Counted from the first letter of the stretch, positions 53,373-62,180 are shown. The stretch: 64,000 nucleotides of DNA from an uncultured Faecalibacterium sp. (GCA_937880095.1 CALFLK010000020.1:59401-123400); one strand, 5' to 3'. Notes: generated from the sequence alone by a model not told the origin. A program made the numbers and translations.

Positions 53373-53818
53373 TTTGTAAACACTCCTTTCGGCTGGAAAT
53401 ATTGCAGCTGAAGCTGTAACTGAAAACGACAGGTATTGCTGCCTGTCCAAATGATATAACCGCTTGTGTTGACAGCCACACCTTCACACACTCGCCCGCC
53501 GTCCAGCTGCGGCAGATTGCGTGCATCATTCTGCGCATCGATCCATGCGCAAAGCTCATCGAAAAAGCCGCTGTTGGCGGCCTGCTGGCTCTGCTGCTCG
53601 GAATATTCCATACGGCTGGTAAGCGCATAGTTCTTGATACGTTTAGAGCCGTTGAAATACTGCAACAGAACCGGGTCTGCCGGAGAATCCTCCAGAGCAA
53701 ACTGCACCGGATCCGCGCCCAGAAAATTCACACGAATGGTGGCTGCATCGCCCATCTGTTCTGCAAACAGCGGGCAGGTCAACAGCCAATCCCGCATTGC
53801 TTTGATGGTAGGTTTCAT
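53369..53818 (-). CDS. Minor capsid 3/tail terminator-like protein
   Basis: The protein has 149 aa: KPTIKAMRDWLLTCPLF, IRVNFLGADPVQFALEDSPADP, GSKRIKNYALTSRMEYSE and QLQLQLQYFQPKGVFTK. It fits the Minor_capsid_3 family; its place just before the tail tube points to a tail terminator. It overlaps both neighbours by 4 bases, so translation is coupled through the connector genes. Confidence 0.75.
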   Translation of the reverse strand: MKPTIKAMRDWLLTCPLFAEQMGDAATIRVNFLGADPVQFALEDSPADPVLLQYFNGSKRIKNYALTSRMEYSEQQSQQAANSGFFDELCAWIDAQNDARNLPQLDGGRVCEGVAVNTSGYIIWTGSNTCRFQLQLQLQYFQPKGVFTK

Positions 53819-54252
53819 CGTCTCATTCCCCTTCCTACCTCACCAGCAGCAAACTTGTGCAGGTGGGCTTTATTGTCTGCTGCCATACGCTGGCCCCAGT
53901 AGCTGCCACGCCGTCCATCATGTATGCCAACACCTTGCGGGTGCAGGTAATACTGAGCCTGCGCATAAGGGGCAGGATAAACCACACGCCCGGCTTCGTA
54001 GTTTGTGGCAAGACCCACGCTGTTTTTCAAAACGCCTGTGTCGAACGGCACATATCTATCCATCAGGCGGATGCACTCATTGGTGAATGCCGCCTGTGCT
54101 GTGCGGAATGTGCGTGTTGCCTTTGGGCCAAAGTTGGGATTCCACTCAATACGCAGATAAAGTTTTCCTTTATTTGCACCTTTGGTGTAGGCGCGCTCAA
54201 TAATAGCCCCGCGTGGTGTATCGAAAACATTCGCGTCGTTTTGGTATTGCAC
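53815..54252 (-). CDS. Minor capsid 2-like protein (head-tail joining, HK97 gp10-like)
   Basis: The protein has 145 aa. RLMDRYVPFDTGVLKNSVG and YAQAQYYLHPQG are the usual conserved parts of Minor_capsid_2/gp10-like head-tail joining proteins. Third in a row of four small connector genes. It overlaps the next gene by 4 bases. Confidence 0.82.
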   Translation of the reverse strand: MQYQNDANVFDTPRGAIIERAYTKGANKGKLYLRIEWNPNFGPKATRTFRTAQAAFTNECIRLMDRYVPFDTGVLKNSVGLATNYEAGRVVYPAPYAQAQYYLHPQGVGIHDGRRGSYWGQRMAADNKAHLHKFAAGEVGRGMRR

Positions 54253-54258
54253 AACCCA

Positions 54259-54672
54259 TCACCGCCCCTCTGCATACCAGTGCGGCTGTATCCCGTCCCG
54301 GCTGTCATGCCAGGTAAGGTCTGTGGCTACAGTGTAATTGCGTGCCAGCGCCGCATGCTCCTTGGCTGTGACGCTTTTCACAGTACCCTTGACCACCTTG
54401 CTTTCACAGCCCAAAGTCCAGAATTGGGGCTTCTTTTCGGTAGGCAATGCCATCCACTGCTGCGGCTCCAGATACGATGCTGCACGGCTTTCCGTGGCGG
54501 GAATACGAATCTTGTGGATGCAAGCTCGATGCAAGCCAGCTGTATCTGCGGCATGAATAAACTGCGCATACCAGCTACATTCATCGAACACATGGCAGGC
54601 GTACTGATCTGCATCGGCAGTCTTGTCATACCAGTGATTGATGATGGTAATGGTCTTGGTGGAACCAAGCAT
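54259..54672 (-). CDS. Minor capsid 1-like protein (head-tail stopper)
   Basis: The protein has 137 aa. TITIINHWYDKTADADQY, RIPATESRAASYLEPQQW and GCESKVVKGTVKSVTAKEH match the Minor_capsid_1 pattern, with beta strands like head-tail stoppers. The ATG shares bases with the stop of the upstream connector gene (TGATG); the family and order of three minor capsid genes support it. Confidence 0.75.
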   Translation of the reverse strand: MLGSTKTITIINHWYDKTADADQYACHVFDECSWYAQFIHAADTAGLHRACIHKIRIPATESRAASYLEPQQWMALPTEKKPQFWTLGCESKVVKGTVKSVTAKEHAALARNYTVATDLTWHDSRDGIQPHWYAEGR

Positions 54673-55058
54673 CAAATCACCCCCGCATACAGAAGGTTGT
54701 AAGGGTCATTGCCCAGTGCATCCTGCAACGCCTGATAGCAGCTTTGCTCCAATGCGGCCGCTGCGCGCTGTGCGTCTGTGTAGGTTTCGCTGATGCCATC
54801 ATTGGTAGCAGCAGAAAGCCCCATCGCCGCAGCCATGCGTGCCTGCCGGGACGTAAACAACAAATCCGCAATCTGGGCACAGGCATCCGCCAGTGCTTCT
54901 TTCAGAGCGTCCGGATGCTCCACAAGGGCAGAACTTGCACGGCCATGCGTGAAGCGGTCAATCTTACGGCTGGCACGCTGCAGCCAAATGTCACGCTGAT
55001 TTTCCGGAATTGCACCTCCGCCATTCAGGCTATACCCTGCGGGGGCGCAATACAGCAT
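54672..55058 (-). CDS. Head-tail connector (adaptor) protein
   Basis: The protein has 128 aa, helical, with ENQRDIWLQRASRKIDRFTH and YTDAQRAAAALEQSCYQAL, the style of gp6/gp15-like adaptor proteins that bind the portal. It follows the major capsid gene by 13 bases. AAGGGGGAG sets the ATG used here (MLYCAP). Confidence 0.72.
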   Translation of the reverse strand: MLYCAPAGYSLNGGGAIPENQRDIWLQRASRKIDRFTHGRASSALVEHPDALKEALADACAQIADLLFTSRQARMAAAMGLSAATNDGISETYTDAQRAAAALEQSCYQALQDALGNDPYNLLYAGVI

Positions 55059-55071
55059 GATGCTCTCCCCC

Positions 55072-55899
55072 TTAGGCATTGGTTTTGATGAACAGCGTCG
55101 CCGGCTTGGTGACATCATGTGCATAGACCTTGCGGCCCTGCACAGCAGACGCACCGATGAACTTGCCGCTGCTGTTAAGATCCTGCAGATGGACAGGCAC
55201 CTGCCACTCGTGTACACGGCAGCACCAGTCCGGATGGCCGGTGATGTACTCCGTCTTTGCCGCCAAGCGAGTGGCCTCAAATACATTGAAACCTGCCACC
55301 TGGCCGACTGCGCCGTTCTGCACGATCTTGTCACCCAAATCACTGGCCTTGATAAATTCGGGGCACTTCAGCAGCAGCGCATAAGTTTCCGGGCTTACCA
55401 GTGCCCAGCGACGGCCGTCGTTCGGTACGTTTGCCTTGCTCATCTTGGTGCGGGCATCCACAAAAGAAGCATATACCGTATTTTCAGTCAGGGGGGTATG
55501 GCTGCTGGATTCCATGTTTGTTGCCTTTGCCTCCAGGCAGGCGATGCCGTCCTTATCGATCTGTGCTGCCAGTGCATAGCCGGCACTGTCCAGACGATCA
55601 GCTGCCAGATTGTCCGGTACTGCTGCCGCAGCGTAGCCGTCAATCAGTTCATTGACAGCCTTATCCTTGTCAATGGTCAGCGTCTTGTAGGTGGTCGTGC
55701 CCTCGGTGATGTTTGCGCCGGTGTTTGCCGTGTAATCCGCAACCGTTGCTTCGGTATCACGGACAGGGATCTTGACGGCACCAGCCTTCGGGTCGCCCTC
55801 ATAGCGATTGTTGAAAATGATGCCGTCCTTGGTTACCAGGGTGGCACGCAGCTTTACGTCCACCAGCTTAGAAAAACGGTCCTGTTTTGTATGTGCCAT
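55072..55899 (-). CDS. Phage major capsid protein
   Basis: The protein has 275 aa. Conserved pieces are VTKDGIIFNNRYEGDPKAGA, VKIPVRDTEATVADYTANTG, GRRWALVSPETYALLLK and IVQNGAVGQVAGFNVFEATR, the form of HK97-fold coat proteins of the P22-coat-like group seen in clostridial siphoviruses. It directly follows the scaffold gene. Confidence 0.88.
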   Translation of the reverse strand: MAHTKQDRFSKLVDVKLRATLVTKDGIIFNNRYEGDPKAGAVKIPVRDTEATVADYTANTGANITEGTTTYKTLTIDKDKAVNELIDGYAAAAVPDNLAADRLDSAGYALAAQIDKDGIACLEAKATNMESSSHTPLTENTVYASFVDARTKMSKANVPNDGRRWALVSPETYALLLKCPEFIKASDLGDKIVQNGAVGQVAGFNVFEATRLAAKTEYITGHPDWCCRVHEWQVPVHLQDLNSSGKFIGASAVQGRKVYAHDVTKPATLFIKTNA

Positions 55900-55919
55900 T
55901 GTGTTGGCTCCTTTCTTTT

Positions 55920-56507
55920 TTACAGGGTAAGACCCGGATTCAGCGCAGCAAAGGCAGCCGTAATACCATCTGCATCACTGTTGCCGCCTTCGCCGTGCTC
56001 GGCTCCGGTATCTACTCTCATGGTGTTGTCGGGATTGTCGTTCCCATCGTTCTGGGCCTGATAGGCCCACGGGTTTTCCTGAGCGTTTGCGTCCAGTGCT
56101 GCAGCAATGTCCGCTGCCTGGTTCTTGGATGCCTTCAGTGCATCCACATCCAGCATCGCCCAGATGGCTTTTTCGTTATGACCGCCACGCTTGCGAATCT
56201 CGCCATTCAAAGCATCCGCAAAATCACGATCAGCCAGCTCGGCAGCGTGTTCGGTTTCCTTGGTTGCCAAGGTATTGGTCAGCGTGGTGATCTGGTTCTT
56301 CAGATCGTTGACGTCCACATCCTTGAAGCTCTCCAGCTGGGTGCGGGCGGTGCTCAAATCGTTCTGCGCCTGATCCAGCTTCAGTTTCTGCTTGTTGTAA
56401 TCGGCAACGGTCTTGTAGTTTTCGGCAAACTCCTTATCGAAGTCCGCCTTCTTATCCTCCGGGATCTGGATGCCCAGACCCGTCAGGATCTCGGTGATGT
56501 TCTTCAT
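55920..56507 (-). CDS. Phage scaffolding protein (minor structural GP20)
   Basis: The protein has 195 aa. ITEILTGLGIQIPEDKKADF, a long coiled coil (QAQNDLSTARTQLESFKDVD, LTNTLATKETEHAAELADRD) and a low-complexity acidic C-terminus are typical of GP20/scaffold proteins, which guide capsid assembly and are then removed. The gene starts 86 bases after a terminator that closes the Tad2-like unit, so it needs its own promoter or read-through. Confidence 0.9.
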   Translation of the reverse strand: MKNITEILTGLGIQIPEDKKADFDKEFAENYKTVADYNKQKLKLDQAQNDLSTARTQLESFKDVDVNDLKNQITTLTNTLATKETEHAAELADRDFADALNGEIRKRGGHNEKAIWAMLDVDALKASKNQAADIAAALDANAQENPWAYQAQNDGNDNPDNTMRVDTGAEHGEGGNSDADGITAAFAALNPGLTL

Positions 56508-56592
56508 AAATCCTCCTGAAATGGTTTGTATACCGGGCTTTCCCCGGTAGGGATTCGCCCCTGTTTTACGCCAAGGGCTGCGTAAAGGGTAT

Positions 56593-56615
56593 GAAAAAAG
56601 CAGCCTTTCGGCCGC
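56593..56615 (-). terminator. Intrinsic terminator after the Tad2-like gene
   Basis: Minus strand GCGGCC-GAAA-GGCTGC with a GNRA-type loop, then six T. It lies about 75 bases past the stop codon. From 56508 to 56592 no gene is seen. Confidence 0.7.
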
Positions 56616-56689
56616 TTCATCATCTGGTTAATTTGCTGGTAACTTGCTGTGCTTTACCTCGCGTCGGGAGATGTGTGGATTACCTTTTC

Positions 56690-56926
56690 TCAGATGCTCT
56701 GCTCAACCACCAGCCAATCGCAGGATGCTACATTGCTGAAGGTGTATGCAGGGTTCTCCGTATTCCTGATATCGATTACATTGCCATCACGGCAGTGCAT
56801 CATAATGGTATTGTCTTCCCAAGCCCAATACCCCTCCCACGAGGGCAACTTCACATGCTCACCATTCAACATGTGAAACCACGCCTCACGAAAACTCATG
56901 TTTTTAGTGTTGTGAATAACAGCCAT
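56690..56926 (-). CDS. Tad2-like (DUF2829) anti-Thoeris protein candidate
   Basis: The protein has 78 aa. SFREAWFHMLNGEHVKLPSW, then EGYWAWEDNTIMMHCRDGN and CDWLVVE, follow the DUF2829/Tad2 plan: an FxEAxxxLxxGxxV start, a tryptophan, a short sheet, and a final DWxVVE. Tad2 proteins bind the cyclic ADP-ribose isomer made by Thoeris TIR enzymes and so block this defence. Binding residues cannot be verified by eye. It is boxed between two terminator hairpins, with AGGAAGGAG before the ATG, which fits a moron (independently expressed cargo gene) inserted between portal/capsid genes. Confidence 0.62.
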   Translation of the reverse strand: MAVIHNTKNMSFREAWFHMLNGEHVKLPSWEGYWAWEDNTIMMHCRDGNVIDIRNTENPAYTFSNVASCDWLVVEQSI

Positions 56927-56955
56927 AAATCATTCTCCTTCCTAAAAATGGGCAT

Positions 56956-56993
56956 AAAAAAGGCCCGCCGCCCGGGTGGGTGGTGAGCTTTTT
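56956..56993 (-). repeat. Prophage intergenic hairpin repeat, copy 2 (terminator-like)
   Basis: AAAAAAGGCCCGCCGCCCGGGTGGG-type core, here with AGCTTTTT as right arm. It lies 5 bases after the small acidic gene and 30 bases before the Tad2-like start. On the minus strand it ends in six T. Confidence 0.65.
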
Positions 56994-56998
56994 ACTAC

Positions 56999-57223
56999 TT
57001 AGTCATTTCCTGATTTTCTTTTCACTCCAAAATCATAGTGCACATCCGGATCATACGCCCCGCATTCTTCCTTGACTTGTTCTGTGAAATCCTCATACTC
57101 CTGCTGGCGCAAGCTGTCAAAATGTTTCATTACTTCTTCATCCTCAAACAATGCGGGGGTCTTCTGTGCCTCTGACCAAATCTCGAAAGAGGTGGTTAAT
57201 TGCAAAACGTCATTTCTTGTCAT
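56999..57223 (-). CDS. Small acidic protein, candidate immunity partner of the capsid-protease fusion
   Basis: The protein has 74 aa and is acidic and helical (LRQQEYEDFTEQVKEECGAYD). No family was recognised. It overlaps the end of the minor capsid-metallopeptidase gene by 14 bases, directly downstream, shares its lower GC content, and is followed by a terminator. This is where polymorphic toxin systems place the immunity gene. GCGAGG lies 7 bases before the ATG (a GTG sits just ahead). The immunity role is inference. Confidence 0.6.
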   Translation of the reverse strand: MTRNDVLQLTTSFEIWSEAQKTPALFEDEEVMKHFDSLRQQEYEDFTEQVKEECGAYDPDVHYDFGVKRKSGND

Positions 57224-59024
57224 CACTCAACCTCGCAATAAAATCATACAGTTTCGGGTCTTTTTGCTTTAGAAGTTCAGTTTCCAGATAAAACGCTCTA
57301 AAGCCTTCGGAAAAATAATCCAGAAGATACATATCGTTGATCCGTTTTCGGTCTGGCGTATAAATATAATATTTAGGGTGCGGATAGATTCTTCCCTGAT
57401 ATACAGAAATGAATTTATCTGATTTTATGCGCCAGATTGGTTTTGTAAATGTATCTCTATCATAGACCGTTTGCGCCGAATCTTCAAGTGCAAGACCTTC
57501 TTTTCGCACTGCAATAAACGCCGGATCATGTCTCAGATCTAATGCTCTTTCCAGTGCGTGTCCGTACTCATGTATGACTGCACCCCATTCTCTCTCATCA
57601 CTTAACAAAATTTCCTGTGTTTTGGGATTATATCCGTTTCCGCCTATTCCATTTTTCACTCGGATTTCAGAAATCATAGTTTCTGCTTTTTCTCTGATAT
57701 CCTGTGGCAGGAGTGACAGTTCTTGTTCAATGTTCATTTGGTCTTCTTTTGTGGTTTCTTGTGCAAAGTTTAGTTTTTGAACCTTTCCAGACTGGTTTCT
57801 TTTAGTCCCTGCCACCCAGGCGCGTTCCTCCTGCAACGGCACCCCGCCGTACCGCTTCTGCCGATTCGCTGCAGCCGTTGCCTTTGCTGCTGCGCTGTGT
57901 CCAAAGCCGGAAACACTGGTGCGGGAACTATCTATTCGCCTGTGGGTTTCTGCGATAAACTGCTTCAGTTCTTCTCGCTTGTTCTTCAGCTCCACGGCTG
58001 CCCGTGTGGCATCTATGCCGGCTTCTGCTTCGGCCATGTACTTACGCTTTGCGCTGCGTACTTTACGCTCCAAACTGCGCTGCATCTGGCTGATTTCGTA
58101 CTTGGTGTACTTCTCGCCATTGTAGTTTATCGTCTTTTCGGACAAGGCAGCCAGATCTTCCGGCGACCATGCAGGCGGGTTGTCGGGGCTGGATGCGAAG
58201 AATGTGTGACGGCAGTTCCAGCCGCAAAGACCTGCGCCGGTACCGTAACCGGTAGCCGTTTCAAAGTCTTCGTATCGCTTGCCCTGATACACCGCAGCGC
58301 CGCCCCTGTGGTACAGCTTACCTTGCCAGGCAGCGTGTTCCGGGCGTGCGCCAGAGTGGGCGCTCACTTCCACCCAGTCCCATGCAAATTCATCCATGCG
58401 GGCCAACTGGAGCTTGCTTGCCGTCTGATTGATGCCAGTAAGTACAGCACGGCGTACTGCTACCTCTAGGGTATCATGGTGTCCGCTGGGATAGGTAACG
58501 CCCGGCATATGCTGTGCCAGCCCGTCAACCGCCCGCTTGATAGCGGTTTTGTAGTCGAAGGCGCCACTGGATACCTGAAGCCATGCCCGGTCCAGCGCGT
58601 GCTCAAATTCCCGTGTGACTGTGTTTGCTGTGGTAGCGGTCAGGTTGTCCCAAGTTCCGATTGTCTGGGCATATCCGGCATTCAACAGATTCAGCAACGC
58701 AACGCTGTCGTTGAGCGGTCCCGGTTGATATCCGGCAGCCGCATAAACAGCATCGTCACCATCCAAAGCAATCTTGCCCGCGCTTTGCAACAGATTGCGG
58801 ATTTCCTGCTCTGTCTTTCCGCTGTACTTGGCCAGCGTGCTGGTAACCGATTTGCGCAGGGTTCGGATTTCTTCCAAACGCCAAAGCTGAAAGTCTGCTG
58901 TTTCGGTCATGCTGTCCATCTTACCAATACGGCGTGCTATGTCTCGCAGGATATCATCCTCCACCTGCTGCCACAGCTTTACAACGGGTTCCGGCAAGGA
59001 TTCCAGGTATTCCGGGGTAAGCAT
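57210..59024 (-). CDS. Phage minor capsid protein 2 fused to a zinc metallopeptidase domain
   Basis: The protein has 604 aa. Residues 1-340 match Phage_min_cap2 (LTGINQTASKLQLARMDEF, SAHSGARPEHAAWQGKLYH, GYGTGAGLCGWNCRHTFF). A charged helical linker (about 290-400) leads to a C-terminal domain (about 410-604) with zincin motif HEYGH (His485-His489, Glu486) and a third-ligand candidate Glu573 in YFSEGFRAFY, like ATLF/M34-type peptidases. DNA encoding the last 195 residues is visibly more AT-rich than the capsid part, so it seems acquired. Capsid-linked C-terminal toxins are known for MuF proteins; here the effector could be injected with phage DNA. It lies between portal and a small acidic gene. 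Confidence 0.85.
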   Translation of the reverse strand: MLTPEYLESLPEPVVKLWQQVEDDILRDIARRIGKMDSMTETADFQLWRLEEIRTLRKSVTSTLAKYSGKTEQEIRNLLQSAGKIALDGDDAVYAAAGYQPGPLNDSVALLNLLNAGYAQTIGTWDNLTATTANTVTREFEHALDRAWLQVSSGAFDYKTAIKRAVDGLAQHMPGVTYPSGHHDTLEVAVRRAVLTGINQTASKLQLARMDEFAWDWVEVSAHSGARPEHAAWQGKLYHRGGAAVYQGKRYEDFETATGYGTGAGLCGWNCRHTFFASSPDNPPAWSPEDLAALSEKTINYNGEKYTKYEISQMQRSLERKVRSAKRKYMAEAEAGIDATRAAVELKNKREELKQFIAETHRRIDSSRTSVSGFGHSAAAKATAAANRQKRYGGVPLQEERAWVAGTKRNQSGKVQKLNFAQETTKEDQMNIEQELSLLPQDIREKAETMISEIRVKNGIGGNGYNPKTQEILLSDEREWGAVIHEYGHALERALDLRHDPAFIAVRKEGLALEDSAQTVYDRDTFTKPIWRIKSDKFISVYQGRIYPHPKYYIYTPDRKRINDMYLLDYFSEGFRAFYLETELLKQKDPKLYDFIARLSDDKK

Positions 59025-60526
59025 CAGGCATCACCGCCAAAGTCGATTTGCGGCCCGCTGCGGCCTTCCTGCGCCGCTTCTGCAATGGCCTGCTTGGCAT
59101 CGGCTTCGCTCATGCCGCGCCATTCCATGTTGTAGCGATACTTGGGAATAAAGCCGTCCAGTGCGTCCTCTTTGTCCTGTCTGCGGCGGGTTTCGCTGTC
59201 CGTGATATAGCTGTCGTCAAAGTGGATCGAGATATCGGTATCCGGGTCCACCTTTTCGCCCAGGATATTTTTGCCCGCCCACAGCATGGCACGGACAATC
59301 TGAATCAAAGCCGATTCAATCTGAGTCTGATGCCGGTTTGCATTCTGGACAAGATCCTGCCGGCTGCCATTGTACTCGGTGGCAGTTTTCACGCCATCAG
59401 CGGAAAAGCGGTATCGATGCGCGCCCAAGCCGCACTTGAAGCTGAAATAATTCAATGCATCCTGTACCGCCTTGCTGTTATCATCCACACGCAGGTCTGG
59501 GTTGTATTCGTGCCATTCCTTGTTTGCGTCCGGGTCACCGCTGGGTAGCTGGAAAAATTGCTGACGCCGCACATCATCCGGCGGAATCTGTACTTCAGTG
59601 CCATCCTCTCGGATAACGCTTTTTACAATCTTACCGCTGTAAAAAACCTTCTTGCCGCCCAGGAACAAATCCTGATGGTAGTTGTCAAAGGCAAGATCCA
59701 CCTGTTCCGCCTGATCCAGCGCTTCAGAAAAAACCGCCATGCCCAACCCAGTACCGCCGGGAATGTTTTTCTTATCTGCAGGGCGGAACAATGCAAACAG
59801 CGGCACATCTGCGCCGGTATCAAAGGATGCCACCACACCAGCCGGCAGCGGAGCAGGCAGGTACGTTGCGTTGTCGGTGTCTTCGCTCTCACTGGTGTAA
59901 TACTCATTCGTGATGCGGTACTGCATTCCGCCCGCCGGATTCGGTACCCGCGTGTGGGTTTGCAGGTAGATGCAGCTCTTGCCATGGACCAGCACCTGGC
60001 TGGCAAAAGCAACCTCTGTAACGACGCCGTGGCGTACCGTAAGCGGCAAAATACACTCAGCCGGGTCATAGTCCAGACAAAGCTGTGCGTCCTTGCTGGG
60101 TGTGGGGATGCCGTTCTTCAGCAGCATATTTTCCGCACTCAGCACAAAGGCGCCCGTACCGCTGCGGAAGGCCAGCTCGACCAGACTATTGGCTTCCGGC
60201 CAGAAATTCAGAGTGCGCAAAAGCCCTCCGGTCTGGTCCTGATTGCCCAGCAGCCATTCTGCGCTGGCCTTATCCCCCAAAGAAATGGTGGTCTTGTCGT
60301 TGATCAGCAGGCTGGCCCAGTCGCAGCAAGCCCGTTTGGGCATCCGCATACAGGCCATATGTCGCTCATGCTGAATGCCGTCCGCTCCATTCTCTTTGAT
60401 ATCATGGACTTCCGGCACATGGCCGCACCACCACTGTTTCCAAAGCTCGATTTTGGTGTAATAACTGGGGTCCACATTCCAGCCCTTTTTCTTATTCAGA
60501 TATTTTGTAAACTGTGTAATGTTCAT
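59024..60526 (-). CDS. Phage portal protein (SPP1/phage_portal_6-like)
   Basis: The protein has 500 aa. KKKGWNVDPSYYTKIELWKQ, WASLLINDKTTISLGDK, GTGLGMAVFSEALDQAEQVD and FSADGVKTATEYNGSRQDL are portal features; the last resembles the alpha-5/wing region. The dodecameric portal is the DNA gate of the capsid. It shares one base with both terL and the minor capsid gene (stop-start overlap), so the packaging genes are coupled. Confidence 0.9.
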   Translation of the reverse strand: MNITQFTKYLNKKKGWNVDPSYYTKIELWKQWWCGHVPEVHDIKENGADGIQHERHMACMRMPKRACCDWASLLINDKTTISLGDKASAEWLLGNQDQTGGLLRTLNFWPEANSLVELAFRSGTGAFVLSAENMLLKNGIPTPSKDAQLCLDYDPAECILPLTVRHGVVTEVAFASQVLVHGKSCIYLQTHTRVPNPAGGMQYRITNEYYTSESEDTDNATYLPAPLPAGVVASFDTGADVPLFALFRPADKKNIPGGTGLGMAVFSEALDQAEQVDLAFDNYHQDLFLGGKKVFYSGKIVKSVIREDGTEVQIPPDDVRRQQFFQLPSGDPDANKEWHEYNPDLRVDDNSKAVQDALNYFSFKCGLGAHRYRFSADGVKTATEYNGSRQDLVQNANRHQTQIESALIQIVRAMLWAGKNILGEKVDPDTDISIHFDDSYITDSETRRRQDKEDALDGFIPKYRYNMEWRGMSEADAKQAIAEAAQEGRSGPQIDFGGDA

Positions 60527-61776
60527 TATGCAATCCTCAGATAATGCTTATAATCTCGCTCGATGGTGTATTCAAAAGCATCCAGACTGTCGATGTCAGA
60601 TGTGCCATCGTCCAGACGTTCATCTATGCCAGGGTGCTGTCCGCTCCACAAAGCGCCACATAGCGCATCCTGTAAGCTGGCAGCTTGGGGCAAAATCCAA
60701 AAACGCCCGCCGCCCATGAGAATGGACGTCAGGCGAATGCGGTCATTGATTGGGTCTTTTCGTGCATTGTAAATGCGGTCAGCCAGCCACGGCAGCGGTC
60801 CTCTGCGGGCTGCACTGCGCAGATGATTGATTAGCACCTGCTCTGCGTTATCACAATAGACGGCATGGATCTCACCCCAAGTGGAAAAGACCATCTGGGC
60901 GAACGCAATAAACTGCTGTGCCAATGTGTCTGCATCGTCTCCGTTTGGAGGGATGCGCATGCTTGCCAATGCCACAACGCCGTTATAGTAAGGCAGCGTG
61001 CCCGTTGCCACCAGCGCATGCTGCGAACCATTGCCGCCAAAGTCCACGCCAATTTGAACCCGCCAGGGGTGCAATGCTTTTTCTTTCGGCCAAAAGAAAC
61101 GACCGTCCTTTTTCGCAATGCTGTCCGCAAAGGTGCGATAAATCACGCCTTCCGCTGCCGCCCATTGACCCAGAATGAAGCGATTGTAATAGACCGTGCC
61201 GGCATACTCTCGTTTCAGGTTGGCTACAAAGTCCGCCGGAAGATGCGGGTTGTCGTCGATGGTGGACGTCTGGCAATACACATCGGCATCGCTGTCGATG
61301 AACTTTTTCAGGAAGTGCTGCGGGTTTGCCGGGTTTGCGGTACCGTCAAAGTAGCTATGTTCACAGCGCAGGCGGCTTTTCAGCATCTGGAATACGTCTT
61401 CATTCCAGGTAGTCATCTCGTCGCCGTAGCCGTATTCGATGGTCATACCCTGGATGCGGGCAACATGCTTTTTGTTGTCTGCACCCAGAATATGAACCCG
61501 GCGGCCAAACAGCTGCGCTGTGTTATCGCTGCTGATCGTACCAACCAGCTGCTCGCCCCAGATTTCCCGCATGGGGTCCAGGATATTACGGGCAAGCGTT
61601 CCCTGTGTATTGCCCAGCATCACGGCTGCGCCCTGCCCACGCAATGCAATCAGGCGCTTGGGAATTACCACTGCATAGTCCAGCCAGCTTTTACCACTGC
61701 CTGTTGCACCGATTTTCAGGTTCCAGCGATGATTGCAATTTTGCAGGTACTCGATTTGCTTACTTGATAACGCCAT
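60526..61776 (-). CDS. Terminase large subunit (packaging ATPase-nuclease)
   Basis: The protein has 416 aa. ATPase part: Walker A IGATGSGKSWLDYAV, Walker B/C area MTIEYGYGDEMTTWNEDVF. Nuclease part: VDFGGNGSQHALVATG, VYCDNAEQVLI and DSLDAFEYTIERDYKHY. It pumps DNA into the capsid and cuts it. PBSX-type family. The ATG (MALSSKQIEYL) follows GGAGGG within the end of terS, with a 17-base overlap. Confidence 0.93.
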   Translation of the reverse strand: MALSSKQIEYLQNCNHRWNLKIGATGSGKSWLDYAVVIPKRLIALRGQGAAVMLGNTQGTLARNILDPMREIWGEQLVGTISSDNTAQLFGRRVHILGADNKKHVARIQGMTIEYGYGDEMTTWNEDVFQMLKSRLRCEHSYFDGTANPANPQHFLKKFIDSDADVYCQTSTIDDNPHLPADFVANLKREYAGTVYYNRFILGQWAAAEGVIYRTFADSIAKKDGRFFWPKEKALHPWRVQIGVDFGGNGSQHALVATGTLPYYNGVVALASMRIPPNGDDADTLAQQFIAFAQMVFSTWGEIHAVYCDNAEQVLINHLRSAARRGPLPWLADRIYNARKDPINDRIRLTSILMGGGRFWILPQAASLQDALCGALWSGQHPGIDERLDDGTSDIDSLDAFEYTIERDYKHYLRIA

Positions 61777-62143
61777 CGATACCCTCCAGCAGCTTGCGGG
61801 CTGTAGCCAACTGGTCCTCTGCCGGATCTGCCTTGCCATCTTCGCCCAGAATGTCCACAATGAGCCGTCCTGCTCGAGAATCGCCTTCTGTGGCGGCTTC
61901 AGTCAGACCGACGATCATCGCCATCTGGTTGTCGATTTCTTCCGGATCAATGCCCTTGCGGGCCAGTCGATTCCATTTGCGCTTGTCAGACACCGGCAAG
62001 GACAGATACAGATCTGCAGCTTCTTTCAAGGCCCGCTTGCGTCGCCGCGCCGCACCGGATGCAATACCACCCTGTCGGCCCAGCTCTCTGGCTTCGCTCT
62101 CGCTTCGTTGGTCCATCGGGATAAGATTTTCTTCATTCGGCAC
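61760..62143 (-). CDS. Terminase small subunit
   Basis: The protein has 127 aa. RELGRQGGIASGAARRRKRA is a basic helical start common in Firmicute TerS proteins, followed by a helical oligomerisation core (DNQMAMIVGLTEAATEGDS). It binds DNA at the packaging site. The start is GTG after GAGAGGTG. The gene comes right after a hairpin repeat and the tRNA-like region. Confidence 0.82.
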   Translation of the reverse strand: MPNEENLIPMDQRSESEARELGRQGGIASGAARRRKRALKEAADLYLSLPVSDKRKWNRLARKGIDPEEIDNQMAMIVGLTEAATEGDSRAGRLIVDILGEDGKADPAEDQLATARKLLEGIDGVIK

Positions 62144-62180
62144 GTCACCACCTCTCTCTGTAAAATGTTATGCCGGGCAC

